Assembly: GCF_013284035.1 (NCBI RefSeq)
Contig: NZ_CP054141.1
Location: forward strand, 2,480,001 to 2,544,000
Source: Flavobacterium sp. M31R6
GTDB taxonomy: Bacteria; Bacteroidota; Bacteroidia; Flavobacteriales; Flavobacteriaceae
Length of the DNA stretch: 64,000 nucleotides
Reading direction: 5' to 3'
Part shown: piece after piece, positions 1 to 7,619 of the stretch
Layout of the letters: each line of letters starts with the position of its first letter
How positions within the stretch are numbered: position 1 is the first letter of the stretch
Program-made: the position numbers and the translations under genes
The notes under the pieces: generated by a model
Seen by the model: the letters and a program-made list of their open reading frames with translations, nothing else
What the model was told of the DNA's origin: nothing
Databases searched by the model: none

Positions 1-662
1 TTTCCAAGAAACATAGCGCCGGCAAGAGCTGCCCATCCTGCACTCATGTGTACAACTGTTCCTCCTGCGAAATCCAGTACTCCTAAGTTGTATAGTAATC
101 CGTCAGGATGCCAAGTCATGTGAGCCAATGGTGTATAAACGAATAAAATGAATAAGACCATGAATAAAAGGTACGCCCAAAAACGAATGCGTTCGGCAAA
201 AGCTCCTGTTACAATGGCGGGAGTTATAATGGCAAATTTAGCCTGAAATAATGCGAATAATAAAAAAGGTATTGTTGGTGCCAATTTCCATGAGGTACCG
301 ATACCTACGCCTTGAAAAAAGAGATTAGGTAGAGGATTTCCAATTATGCCTCCTATAGATGGACCAAATGATAGGCCAAAAGCAATCAGTACCCATAAAA
401 CAGTCACTATAATCATTGCCATAAAACTTTGAAGCATAGTGCTGATGACATTTTTTTTGCCGACCATACCACCATAAAAGAAACCTAATCCGGGAGTCAT
501 TAATAATACCAATGCCGAAGCTACCAGCATCCATGCAGTATCTCCAGTATCGAATTTTGAAATTTCAGAAAGCTTGGTTGGGTTTTTTGTTAAAAAGTAA
601 TTAGAGCAATAGGATAGTACCAAAATCGTGATGAGAATCACACTTAAAACTATTTTTCGCAT
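1..662 (-). CDS. amt: Ammonium transporter (Amt/MEP/Rh family), 3' end cut by the window
   Basis: Translating the reverse strand from the ATG at 662-660 gives 220 codons open to the window edge, so the C-terminal half is missing. The first 25 residues are hydrophobic (signal sequence or first helix). Then come DTAWMLVASALVLLMTPGLG and FFYGGMV, which are hallmarks of the Amt family, then AFAERIRFWAYLLF, TPLAHMTWHPDG and DFAGGTVVHMSAG, the last being the conserved region that includes pore residues. The family forms trimeric inner-membrane channels for NH4+/NH3. A glnK (P-II) gene often accompanies amt but none is visible on this side. Identification is secure; the gene is longer than what can be seen here. 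Confidence 0.95.
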   Translation of the reverse strand, partial: MRKIVLSVILITILVLSYCSNYFLTKNPTKLSEISKFDTGDTAWMLVASALVLLMTPGLGFFYGGMVGKKNVISTMLQSFMAMIIVTVLWVLIAFGLSFGPSIGGIIGNPLPNLFFQGVGIGTSWKLAPTIPFLLFALFQAKFAIITPAIVTGAFAERIRFWAYLLFMVLFILFVYTPLAHMTWHPDGLLYNLGVLDFAGGTVVHMSAGWAALAGAMFLG

Positions 663-1005
663 TTTGAATTATTTTATTATTTTTTTTGATGCAAAAATAA
701 AAAATCATTTCAATCACCCTCTTAAAATAGATGTGTGTTTGTTATTTTTATCATTTTTGTATTTTAGACCCCCTATATTTTTAGTGGGTGATGTAAAAAT
801 CATTAAAAAATAACAATAATTTAATTTTGAAGGTCTTTTTACCCTCTATGTAAAAGCTGACTTATATAAAATGTAGCTGTTTCTTTCAATTTATTGTGGG
901 ATTATCAGTTTGAAGTTATAGATCTAATAATTGTGTTGTACATTGTTATAAAAAATTACGATGCTTGTAATTAATTCCAATCTATTGGATCAGAATTATA
1001 TAAAA
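663..1005. other. Intergenic stretch upstream of amt
   Basis: AT-rich DNA between the amt start and the end of the convergent-side aminotransferase gene. Apart from the candidate -7 element at 692-699 I see no coding signal, hairpin or repeat. A 61-codon plus-strand frame at 628-813 overlaps the amt start and is low-complexity (Phe/Ile/Lys from poly-A/T), so it was not called. Confidence 0.5.
692..699 (-). promoter_or_regulatory. Candidate -7 element upstream of amt
   Basis: The minus strand reads TATTTTTG here, matching the Bacteroidota TAnnTTTG -7 element, about 30 bases before the amt start. No TTG at the expected -33 distance was found, so this is only a candidate. Confidence 0.3.
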
Positions 1006-2076
1006 CTACAGTACAAATCTGATGTCTCCTTCAAAGCCTGAATTCATTTGCGTAAAAGTATTTAGTTGTTGCACCATTTTATCCAAGTCGGCTTTGGTAT
1101 GATGGGCACTAATTACAATCCGACTCAGTTTTCCAGAAGCCGTTGGATACGGAAAGGATGTTGGAATAATATTATTGTCCAAGAGCAATTGCAGTAGTTC
1201 CTCATGGTCAAAATAAATTGCGGGGTAATTTTGGGTAAACGTAAAAGCAGCGTTGTGAATTAAATGCTTGGCAACATAATTTAAATTGTCTTTTAGTTGC
1301 TGTCTTTGCAAATGATAAAGTGTCTGTGCATTTACAAAGGTTTCCAAAAAAGCAGGATTCATTCCGGAGGCTCCCACAAAATTTTGCTGTTTTTTTATTG
1401 CGTCTATAAATTGAGAATCCCCAGCAATAATACCTCCGGAAAGCCCCATGGCTTTTCCCAAGGATGCAATAATTATTTTGCGATGAACATTTGGAAGTTC
1501 ATACTGATTTAAAACACCCTGTCCTTGGTCGCCTAAAATTCCGATGCTATGAGATTCATCAAGCAGTAAAGTAATTTCTTTATCCTTAGGAATATTTTGC
1601 AGAATACTCAAATCAATGGGAGTAACTTCCAGAGACGGAATAGCATCGGCAACAATTCCTATTCTTGAAACCGTTGGATCTAAAAGAAACGGATTCAGTT
1701 TCCCGTTTTGAATTAACGGCAGTGAAAAAGGATGTAACAATGCGGGGTGTGTATTAGGGAAATGAAAGACCAAATCGGTGGTATGCTGTAGTTGTTCCAA
1801 AGCCAGTTTTCCTGCCAACATCCCTGAGGAAATTGTAACAGCTGCTTCAGTACCAATTTGTTTAGCAATTAAATCTTCTGCTGTTTTGTAAATCTCCAAC
1901 TGGATGTTTGCCGAACGGGAACTTCCATAGCTCGTTCCCCATTTTTGGAGGCTAGCCAGCAGAATATTTTGAAACTCGGGTAGGGTAGTGACACCCAAAT
2001 AATTGGTGCCACCAAAGTACAGAAACTCTTCTCCGTCCTTATAAAATACTCTATTCGGGATCTCTTTTACCTCCAT
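1006..2076 (-). CDS. Class II PLP-dependent aminotransferase / 8-amino-7-oxononanoate synthase-like
   Basis: 356 residues of the alpha-oxoamine synthase fold (BioF/KBL relatives). Visible landmarks are FGGTNYLG near residue 21, YGSSRSAN near 50, the PLP-binding DESHSIG at 173-179, and SLGKAMGLSGG at 205-215, whose Lys208 should form the Schiff base. It is slightly short for BioF (about 385). The gene starts 4 nt after the dipeptide epimerase stop on the same strand, so the two are surely co-transcribed; there are no biotin genes nearby. Substrate unknown: the pairing with an L-Ala-D/L-Glu epimerase hints at amino acid or cell-wall peptide metabolism, but that is inference from context only. 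Confidence 0.85.
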   Translation of the reverse strand: MEVKEIPNRVFYKDGEEFLYFGGTNYLGVTTLPEFQNILLASLQKWGTSYGSSRSANIQLEIYKTAEDLIAKQIGTEAAVTISSGMLAGKLALEQLQHTTDLVFHFPNTHPALLHPFSLPLIQNGKLNPFLLDPTVSRIGIVADAIPSLEVTPIDLSILQNIPKDKEITLLLDESHSIGILGDQGQGVLNQYELPNVHRKIIIASLGKAMGLSGGIIAGDSQFIDAIKKQQNFVGASGMNPAFLETFVNAQTLYHLQRQQLKDNLNYVAKHLIHNAAFTFTQNYPAIYFDHEELLQLLLDNNIIPTSFPYPTASGKLSRIVISAHHTKADLDKMVQQLNTFTQMNSGFEGDIRFVL

Positions 2077-2080
2077 TAAG

Positions 2081-3097
2081 TTATCTGTTTATTAAAGAAG
2101 CACCTATTCCATTCGAATCGGCATAATGAATAATTCCGTCTGTAATCGTAACGCCGGTGGCAATATCTTCAGATAATAACAAAGCGCCATCCATATCCAC
2201 ATAATCCAACTCGGGTAATAAATGAGCAATAGCCGAAATACCGACCGTGGATTCCGTCATACAACCCACCATTGTTTTCATGCCATAGTGTTTGGCTTCA
2301 GCAATCATTCTTCGGGCGGGTGTGAGACCACCACATTTTACTAGCTTTATGTTCACCCCGTGAAAATGGTTGTGACATTTGGCAACATCTTCCTCTGCAA
2401 TACAACTTTCATCGGCAATAATTGGCAAGACAGAGTGCTTGAAAACCTCTTTATGCGCTGCCCATTGGTCAGCTTTCATAGGTTGTTCCAAGAATTCTAC
2501 TCCCAGTTTTTTCAAGGCAATTGCATTATTAATGGTTTCAGTAACCGTCCAACCACAATTGGCATCGATCCGGAAACGCGCATCGGTATGTCTGCGCAAT
2601 TCGGTAACAATGGCAATGTCGTCTTTGGTTCCTAGTTTGATTTTATAGATTGGCCAGGGCATTTCTTTTAGCTTCATCACCATTTTATCCAATTTGTCAA
2701 TCCCAATCGTATAATCGGTTTTAGGATTGTGCAAAGGAGAATTCCCCCAAAGTTCATATAGTTTTTTGCCTTTTTTCTTGGCATACAAATCATTGTAAGC
2801 CATATCCAAAGCGCACAACGCAAACATATCATTCTTTAATAAAGCCGAAGCACTATCCCAGAATTCCTCAGGAGTTTCGTCATTATGTGATTCTATAAAC
2901 GGAATAATAGCTTCCAAATGAGCCCTCATACTATCCACGGTAATATTATAATACGGATTTGAAGTAGCCTCGCCAAAACCCGAAAATCCCTCACTTTGCA
3001 ATTCCACAATCAGTGTAGGCTGTATATCGTGCGACTCTCGCGAAATCGTGAAAGTGTGCTTTAAGTTTAGCTTAAAAGTGCGAATGATTATTTTCAT
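2081..3097 (-). CDS. Dipeptide epimerase (L-Ala-D/L-Glu epimerase type, enolase superfamily)
   Basis: 338 residues. N-terminal capping domain followed by the enolase-superfamily barrel with the expected residues in order: KIK (Lys152, Lys154), Asp178 in RIDAN, Glu204 in EFLEQP, Asp229 in ADES, Lys251 in IKLVKCGG, and DMD at 301-303, the DxD motif characteristic of dipeptide epimerases. This class racemises the second residue of dipeptides such as L-Ala-D-Glu released from peptidoglycan, in the cytoplasm, so they can be degraded. First gene of a two-gene unit with the aminotransferase downstream. Exact dipeptide specificity cannot be read from sequence by eye. Confidence 0.88.
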   Translation of the reverse strand: MKIIIRTFKLNLKHTFTISRESHDIQPTLIVELQSEGFSGFGEATSNPYYNITVDSMRAHLEAIIPFIESHNDETPEEFWDSASALLKNDMFALCALDMAYNDLYAKKKGKKLYELWGNSPLHNPKTDYTIGIDKLDKMVMKLKEMPWPIYKIKLGTKDDIAIVTELRRHTDARFRIDANCGWTVTETINNAIALKKLGVEFLEQPMKADQWAAHKEVFKHSVLPIIADESCIAEEDVAKCHNHFHGVNIKLVKCGGLTPARRMIAEAKHYGMKTMVGCMTESTVGISAIAHLLPELDYVDMDGALLLSEDIATGVTITDGIIHYADSNGIGASLINR

Positions 3098-3199
3098 AGG
3101 AGGTAGGTTTTAAAAGAGTTGAGATTAAAGAAACAAGATGAAAGAAGAAAGAGTCAAGACAAAAATCTTTATTCTTTTATCTATTTTCTTGTCTTAAAA

Positions 3200-3577
3200 T
3201 TATTTCAAAATATGTTGACTCAGGATTTGATACACTTCATTGATGTTATTCCCGCCTTTACCAAATTGTTTAGAAATAGGAGCATCTTCACCAGCTAGCC
3301 AAATTTTCAATTCGGCATCCATGTCCAGAATTCCGGCACTTTCTTTCGAGAATTTTTTAATGGATGAATACGGAATCGAAAGATAATCCACCTTACTGCC
3401 TACCAATTGTTTTTCGACCAAAATCAGTCTTTTATTCGTAAAAACAAACATATCTTTAATCACCTTGTATCCTTTTTCGATTCTTTCGCCCTCTATCAAT
3501 AAAGGTTCAAATTCCTTCGAAAGATTTTCAAGATTTACTTCCGATGCATTGCCCAAAATGGCATTAAATAGTCCCAT
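3200..3577 (-). CDS. Bacterial PH-domain protein (YvbH-like, bPH_1)
   Basis: 125 residues beginning MGLFNAILGNASEV. The segment DMFVFTNKRLILVEKQ followed by VDYLSIPYSSIKKFSKE and a Leu-rich ending matches the bacterial pleckstrin-homology fold seen in small soluble proteins of the YvbH type, in which a 'TnkRLi' strand and an 'ip.ssI..' strand are typical. No signal peptide or membrane segment, so cytoplasmic. Molecular function is unknown for the family. It stands alone, with about 100 nt to the epimerase gene downstream and a palindromic repeat upstream. Confidence 0.75.
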   Translation of the reverse strand: MGLFNAILGNASEVNLENLSKEFEPLLIEGERIEKGYKVIKDMFVFTNKRLILVEKQLVGSKVDYLSIPYSSIKKFSKESAGILDMDAELKIWLAGEDAPISKQFGKGGNNINEVYQILSQHILK

Positions 3578-3689
3578 GGTATTTTTTTATAATTATTTAA
3601 ATCAAATTTAAAGAATTTACTTGTTTTAGCCTTGCAATTTGCCATAAAATCATAAATGGGTTTTAAGGCGTCAGTTCGTAAAAGCTCGT

Positions 3690-3815
3690 TTGGGCGTAAC
3701 CCTGCGAAACAAAGGGGCTTATTTATAGTGCCGCTTATACAGCCCCTTTGTTCCGAAGGGTCGGGCTATCCATGCTACTTTGGTAGCTTATTTCTATCCC
3801 TTACGCGAGCACACA
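3690..3815 (+). repeat. Palindromic intergenic repeat, family B
   Basis: Starts GGGCGTAACCCTGCG and ends CTATCCCTTACGC. It contains a perfect 12-bp inverted repeat, AACAAAGGGGCT at 3708-3719 with AGCCCCTTTGTT at 3741-3752, followed by GAAGGGTCGGGCTATCC. A degenerate relative with the same end (CTCTTACGC) lies at 63692-63754. I know similar elements from other Flavobacterium intergenic regions, but no database comparison was made. A 65-codon frame through it is an artefact. Confidence 0.6.
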
Positions 3816-3886
3816 AGATCTTAGTATTGAAGAGACAAGTGAGATATTATTAAAGATAATCTTTGAGGCATCATCAAAGAGACAAC

Positions 3887-4318
3887 CTAATTTTTAATGA
3901 ATTTCACTACTGAATATATCGAATTAAAAATTAACAGAAGGATGCTAATTAAAAAAATGGTAAGAAACCCTATTGGTAAATAAACGGCTTGTAATTCGGA
4001 AACAAAGGGATGTGCAAAATAATATCCAGGAGAATAGTGCTGGGTAACTATATCATATGTCATGAAGTAAATTATGGGTAATGCAAAAAACAGTAGTTGA
4101 ATCCAAAGTAATTTTTTCGAAACGAATTTTTGGAAAGTAAATGATAAAATGGCAGGAATTAAAAACAGTAACAATAAAACAATTCCAAAGTCAGAAGAAC
4201 TTATTATATAATAAGTGTCATAAATATTAATTACTTGGTCTTTATGACTGATAAATGATATTAAAGCTAAAATTATTCCTAGAAAAATAAAAATTGTAAT
4301 AGGGAATTGTTTTTTCAT
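3887..4318 (-). CDS. Small four-helix membrane protein, unknown function
   Basis: 143 residues with hydrophobic segments at about 5-24, 43-65, 71-90 and 111-137. Just before helix 2 is INIYDTYYIISSSDFGI, which resembles the HDTYYVVAHFH segment of haem-copper oxidase subunit I but lacks the His residues that bind the metals, so no oxidase activity is expected. The ATG overlaps the stop of the upstream GNAT gene by four bases (ATGA), so the two are translationally coupled. Function unknown. Confidence 0.65.
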   Translation of the reverse strand: MKKQFPITIFIFLGIILALISFISHKDQVINIYDTYYIISSSDFGIVLLLLFLIPAILSFTFQKFVSKKLLWIQLLFFALPIIYFMTYDIVTQHYSPGYYFAHPFVSELQAVYLPIGFLTIFLISILLLIFNSIYSVVKFIKN

Positions 4319-4815
4319 ATGTTTTGTCTTAATTCGTATTCAATTTCGTCATCGTCCAAATCTGCAATTTTTCTAAAGTTAAGGTTCTCTATAAGTTTTA
4401 TTGCTTTCTCGTTTTGTTTAGTTGTTATGGCATAAATTCGTTTGAACCCGATAGTATTTATTCCAAAGTCTATGGCTAATAACATAGCCGAAGTCATAAA
4501 ACCTTGCCCACGGTATTGCGGTAATAAAACGCAACCAAGTTCCCCCGTTTCTTGGTCAAGTCCACGATAGTAACCACAAGTCCCGATAATTTTATTTGTT
4601 GAATTGTCTGCAATACCCCAATGAATAGAATTCCCTTCAAGATAGTCTTTGTTTATTTTATCTTGCATCTCATTCGCTTCTTGAAAGGTTGTTGCCTGAA
4701 TAGCATCATAAAACGAAATTTCAATAAGGTCTTCAATATCTGTAGTTGTAATTTCTCTCAGCGAAATTTTGTCGCCAGAGATAATTGGGAAAATGGCGTA
4801 TGGAGGTAGACTCAT
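4315..4815 (-). CDS. GNAT family N-acetyltransferase (RimJ/RimL-like)
   Basis: 166 residues of the Acetyltransf_3 type. ISLREITTTDIEDLIEI at the start, HWGIADNSTNKIIGTCGYY in the middle, and the acetyl-CoA loop ELGCVLLPQYRGQGFMTSAM (QYRGQG corresponds to Q/RxxGxG/A) near 100-115, then KRIYAITTKQNEKAIKLIENL, the usual Asn-containing C-terminal helix. These cytoplasmic enzymes acetylate protein N-termini, antibiotics or metabolites; substrate unknown. It is the first gene of a pair with the membrane protein 3887-4318, overlapping it by 4 nt. Confidence 0.85.
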   Translation of the reverse strand: MSLPPYAIFPIISGDKISLREITTTDIEDLIEISFYDAIQATTFQEANEMQDKINKDYLEGNSIHWGIADNSTNKIIGTCGYYRGLDQETGELGCVLLPQYRGQGFMTSAMLLAIDFGINTIGFKRIYAITTKQNEKAIKLIENLNFRKIADLDDDEIEYELRQNI

Positions 4816-4946
4816 TTTGTATGTAACTAGATCTTTATATATTTTCTGCTAAACGAAAATACGAATTTAAAAAGAAAGTTATTGAACATTCTCGCAATCA
4901 AAAGTCAATGTGAAATCTTCAGGATACTTAAAAAAAATACTGTAGA

Positions 4947-5567
4947 TCAATAATAAGTTGGAGAGAAAAGTATTTCTTCTTTATTGTTTGTTTTAGTTGA
5001 AACTCTAGTCTCTTTTAAACAAGTGCCTTTTTCATCTCTGGTTTCACAGTTTATTAAAACTTCATCAATAAGTTTATCAGTTTTGTCCTTGATTATAATT
5101 TCAGAGAGTTCCTTGTTGCTATAATAAAAAGACTGTGTGTGGAAAGGTGTAAAATTATCTACTATTTTATCAATAGTTCCATTTGTATTATAATGATAAA
5201 TAGCTTCATTTTGTTTGTATTGTTTTCTAGTATAACAGCTGATGCGTTCTCGTTGTTTAGGTTTCCAACGTGTTTTACAGTAATAAGGTTCTTTATCTGG
5301 ATACGATTCCACTACAAACCATAATTTCTTTTTGGTTTCTTGTAGTAGATTACCTAATGAATCAACAGTTTTGGAGTTTTTGATTCGGCCATTTCTAGTA
5401 AAGATCATATGTTTTTTATGCCAAAGCTTTTTCTGATTATTTACAACTAGATATATTTCTTCGGTTGCTGATTTTATTCCTTCTGGAAGCAGTCGTTTCT
5501 TAGTATCCTTTTTTGTAGCGCATGATTGTATTGTTAAGAGTAGAATAATAAAAAATAAAACTCTCAT
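4947..5567 (-). CDS. Hypothetical lipoprotein
   Basis: 206 residues starting MRVLFFIILLLTIQSCATKK: a short hydrophobic signal with a lipobox-like LTIQSC, so Cys16 is the probable lipidation site. The mature part is charged and contains loosely repeated 'NGTI-DKIV', 'NGRIKNSKTVDSLGNLL' stretches, which recall MORN-like beta repeats, but the match is weak. No catalytic motif was recognised. It stands divergently from the CPBP protease gene with an 88-nt shared upstream region. Confidence 0.65.
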   Translation of the reverse strand: MRVLFFIILLLTIQSCATKKDTKKRLLPEGIKSATEEIYLVVNNQKKLWHKKHMIFTRNGRIKNSKTVDSLGNLLQETKKKLWFVVESYPDKEPYYCKTRWKPKQRERISCYTRKQYKQNEAIYHYNTNGTIDKIVDNFTPFHTQSFYYSNKELSEIIIKDKTDKLIDEVLINCETRDEKGTCLKETRVSTKTNNKEEILFSPTYY

Positions 5568-5655
5568 AATCGTAAAGTTTAATTAGATACTAAGTTATGG
5601 ATTTTAAATTCGTATTTTCGTTTACCATAAAATTCGCTAACAGAAAACTAACAAG

Positions 5656-6219
5656 ATGAATGAAGAAATAAAATTAGCGTTAATTAGAGTAGTTCCTTTT
5701 GTGATGATTTTGGGCGGTTTGTTTGTTGCCACCAAAAGAGGAAAAATTGACCGAGCAGCAGATTTAGGTTTACAAAAACCAAGTTCAATGACTCATTTTT
5801 TCTTTTGGACTTTTGGATTTCTGAGCTTTATTCTACTGATAGAATTTTTTCTTAATAAATCGGGAATTTTAGAAATAGATAAATGGAATCATCCATTCTT
5901 TTCTTCGATAATAAGAATTGTTGGTGCTGTAATTCTGGCGCCAATATCAGAGGAACTTATTTTCAGAGGTTTGCTTTTGAGTAAACTTTCCAAAAAAGTT
6001 AATATGCATCTTGCTATTTTAATACAGGCCTGTTTCTTTGTTTTACTTCATAATTTCGCCTATCAAAATACATTGACATCCAACATTGGCATTGTTCAGG
6101 CTCTAACCGATGCTTCATTATTTGGCTATGCCAGACATTACACAAAATCAATTTACACACCAATTACTATGCACGTTACAGGAAACATAATTGCGACATT
6201 GGAACGGTTTATTTTTTAA
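5656..6219 (+). CDS. CPBP family intramembrane glutamic protease
   Basis: 187 residues, mostly transmembrane. Catalytic signature of the CPBP (CAAX protease and bacteriocin processing; formerly Abi) family: EELIFRG with Glu99, Glu100 and Arg104, then FVLLHNF with His132, and TMHVTGN with His173 and Asn177. Members cleave in the membrane and are implicated in CAAX processing, bacteriocin self-immunity or peptide maturation; the substrate here is unknown. Shares an upstream region with a divergent lipoprotein gene and is followed directly by a 51-codon open frame. Confidence 0.85.
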   Translation: MNEEIKLALIRVVPFVMILGGLFVATKRGKIDRAADLGLQKPSSMTHFFFWTFGFLSFILLIEFFLNKSGILEIDKWNHPFFSSIIRIVGAVILAPISEELIFRGLLLSKLSKKVNMHLAILIQACFFVLLHNFAYQNTLTSNIGIVQALTDASLFGYARHYTKSIYTPITMHVTGNIIATLERFIF

Positions 6220-6375
6220 ATGATGGATTGTATGTTAGTAAATAAATTTTCAGCAGCGATTAAAATAATCAGCCAAAATTCAAATAATAGGAATGAATCC
6301 ATTGATAAGAATGTTTTGAGAGCCGTAAACTTTTTACTCGGAAAAGAAAGACTCATCGGTAGAGACAAACCTTAA
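6220..6375 (+). CDS. Possible 51-residue ORF directly after the CPBP protease
   Basis: ATGATG begins on the base after the protease stop codon and runs 51 codons to TAA. The product has a hydrophilic composition with NVLRAVNFLLGKERLIGRDK at the end, which looks more protein-like than the surrounding A/T-rich DNA. No family recognised. It may be a real coupled gene or the tail of a degraded one. Confidence 0.3.
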   Translation: MMDCMLVNKFSAAIKIISQNSNNRNESIDKNVLRAVNFLLGKERLIGRDKP

Positions 6376-6377
6376 GT

Positions 6378-6460
6378 TTAACCACAAAGTCCACAAATGA
6401 ATCTGTAGGAACACTAAGCTTTGTGAACTTTGAGTAATTCTTTGTGAACTTTGCGGTTAA
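6378..6460. repeat. Inverted repeat of CACAAAGT / ACTTTGTG units
   Basis: TTAACCACAAAGTCCACAAA at 6378-6397 is complementary at 18 of 20 positions to TTTGTGAACTTTGCGGTTAA at 6441-6460. The unit TTTGTGAACTTTG also occurs as a direct repeat at 6420-6432 and 6441-6453. It lies between the CPBP gene and the oxidoreductase and could form an RNA hairpin with a 43-nt loop. Confidence 0.6.
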
Positions 6461-6539
6461 TTTTTATGGTAACCATATCAAATGCAGTTTATTTTTTCTT
6501 CAAAACAATTATATTTACTGTGTTCAAAAAAAAGTTTCA

Positions 6540-7517
6540 ATGGGAAATAATATAAAAATAAAATGGGGAATCGTAGGTTTGGGAAAGATTGCCAATCATT
6601 TTGCCAGGGAATTACAATTGGTGGAATCGGCTGAACTTTGTGGAGTAGCTTCTAGGAATCTTGACAAAGCCCAAGAATTTGCCAATAATTTCCAATGTTC
6701 AAAAGCTTACGGTTCGTATGATGAACTTTTTAAAGACGAAAATGTCGATATTCTTTATATTGCCACACCACACGATTCCCACGCTGAGCTAACCATCAAG
6801 GCGTTGCAAAACAACAAGCATGTGCTGTGCGAAAAGCCAATAGCTTTGCATTATCAAGATGCTTTGCAAATGATAACAACGGCCAAAAAGCATAACAAAT
6901 TTTTCATGGAGGCGTTCTGGACTCGTTTCAATCCTTCGGTTCGGGAAGCGCTGCATCACGTTCAAAACGGAGTAATTGGTGATGTGAAATACCTTAATGC
7001 TGATTTTGCCTTTGCTGCCGAAAATCTGGAAGGCAACCGAATGACCGATATAAAACTCGGAGGTGGTTCATTGATGGATGTTGGTGTTTATCCATTGTTT
7101 TTGGCTTATTTGATGTTGGGAATTCCTAAGGAGATTGTAGCTAAATCCAATTTTCATTCCACTGGTGCCGACTTGCAAACGTCCATCATTTTGCAATATG
7201 AAACAGCGCAAGCAATATTACATTCCAGTTTTTTATCAACTTCTAATTTAAAAGCTTCGATAAGTGGTACACATGGCCGAATTAATCTTAACTCACCTTG
7301 GTATATGACGGAATCCTATACTTTGATTCAAGACGGACATAAAGAAAAATTCAAAAGACCAACACTTGGCAAAGGCTATACCTACGAAATAGAGGAATGT
7401 CATTTCTGCATTAGGACAAATAAAATAGAAAGTGAATTTTGGTCGCATCAAAATAGTTTAGAACTCATTACAATTGTAGATGAAGTGAGGAAACAAATAG
7501 GGTTGATGTATTCTTGA
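6540..7517 (+). CDS. Gfo/Idh/MocA family NAD(P)-dependent oxidoreductase
   Basis: 325 residues if started at the ATG at 6540, chosen because the Rossmann fold starts immediately (IKWGIVGLGKIANHFARELQ) and the 32 upstream in-frame codons run back into an intergenic inverted repeat. GxGxxA-type nucleotide loop, then ILYIATPHDSHAELTIKAL and HVLCEKPIAL, the EKP motif of the family, with the catalytic-domain segment GGGSLMDVGVYPL near residue 180. Such enzymes oxidise or reduce sugars, inositols and trans-dihydrodiols; the substrate is not predictable. Cytoplasmic, monocistronic. Confidence 0.88.
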   Translation: MGNNIKIKWGIVGLGKIANHFARELQLVESAELCGVASRNLDKAQEFANNFQCSKAYGSYDELFKDENVDILYIATPHDSHAELTIKALQNNKHVLCEKPIALHYQDALQMITTAKKHNKFFMEAFWTRFNPSVREALHHVQNGVIGDVKYLNADFAFAAENLEGNRMTDIKLGGGSLMDVGVYPLFLAYLMLGIPKEIVAKSNFHSTGADLQTSIILQYETAQAILHSSFLSTSNLKASISGTHGRINLNSPWYMTESYTLIQDGHKEKFKRPTLGKGYTYEIEECHFCIRTNKIESEFWSHQNSLELITIVDEVRKQIGLMYS

Positions 7518-7567
7518 TTTAAGTGTTACGAAGCATAAAAATGTGTATAAGTAAGAATTTGATTAAA

Positions 7568-7575
7568 TATTTTTG
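7568..7575 (+). promoter_or_regulatory. Candidate -7 element upstream of comM
   Basis: TATTTTTG matches TAnnTTTG, 44 bases before the comM ATG. No well-spaced -33 TTG seen. Confidence 0.3.
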
Positions 7576-7619
7576 GTTTGAAGTAAAATAGTATTTACAT
7601 TTAAACAAAACTATTTTAT

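Noticed and set aside
628..813. 61-codon plus-strand ORF
   Set aside because: Overlaps the 5' end of amt on the opposite strand and is Phe/Ile/Lys-rich from A/T runs.
3656..3853. 65-codon plus-strand ORF
   Set aside because: It runs through the hairpin of repeat family B; the frame comes from the palindrome, not from a protein.
6444..6539. N-terminal extension of the Gfo/Idh/MocA oxidoreductase by 32 residues
   Set aside because: The extension starts inside the CACAAAGT inverted repeat, and the Rossmann fold begins directly after the ATG at 6540.
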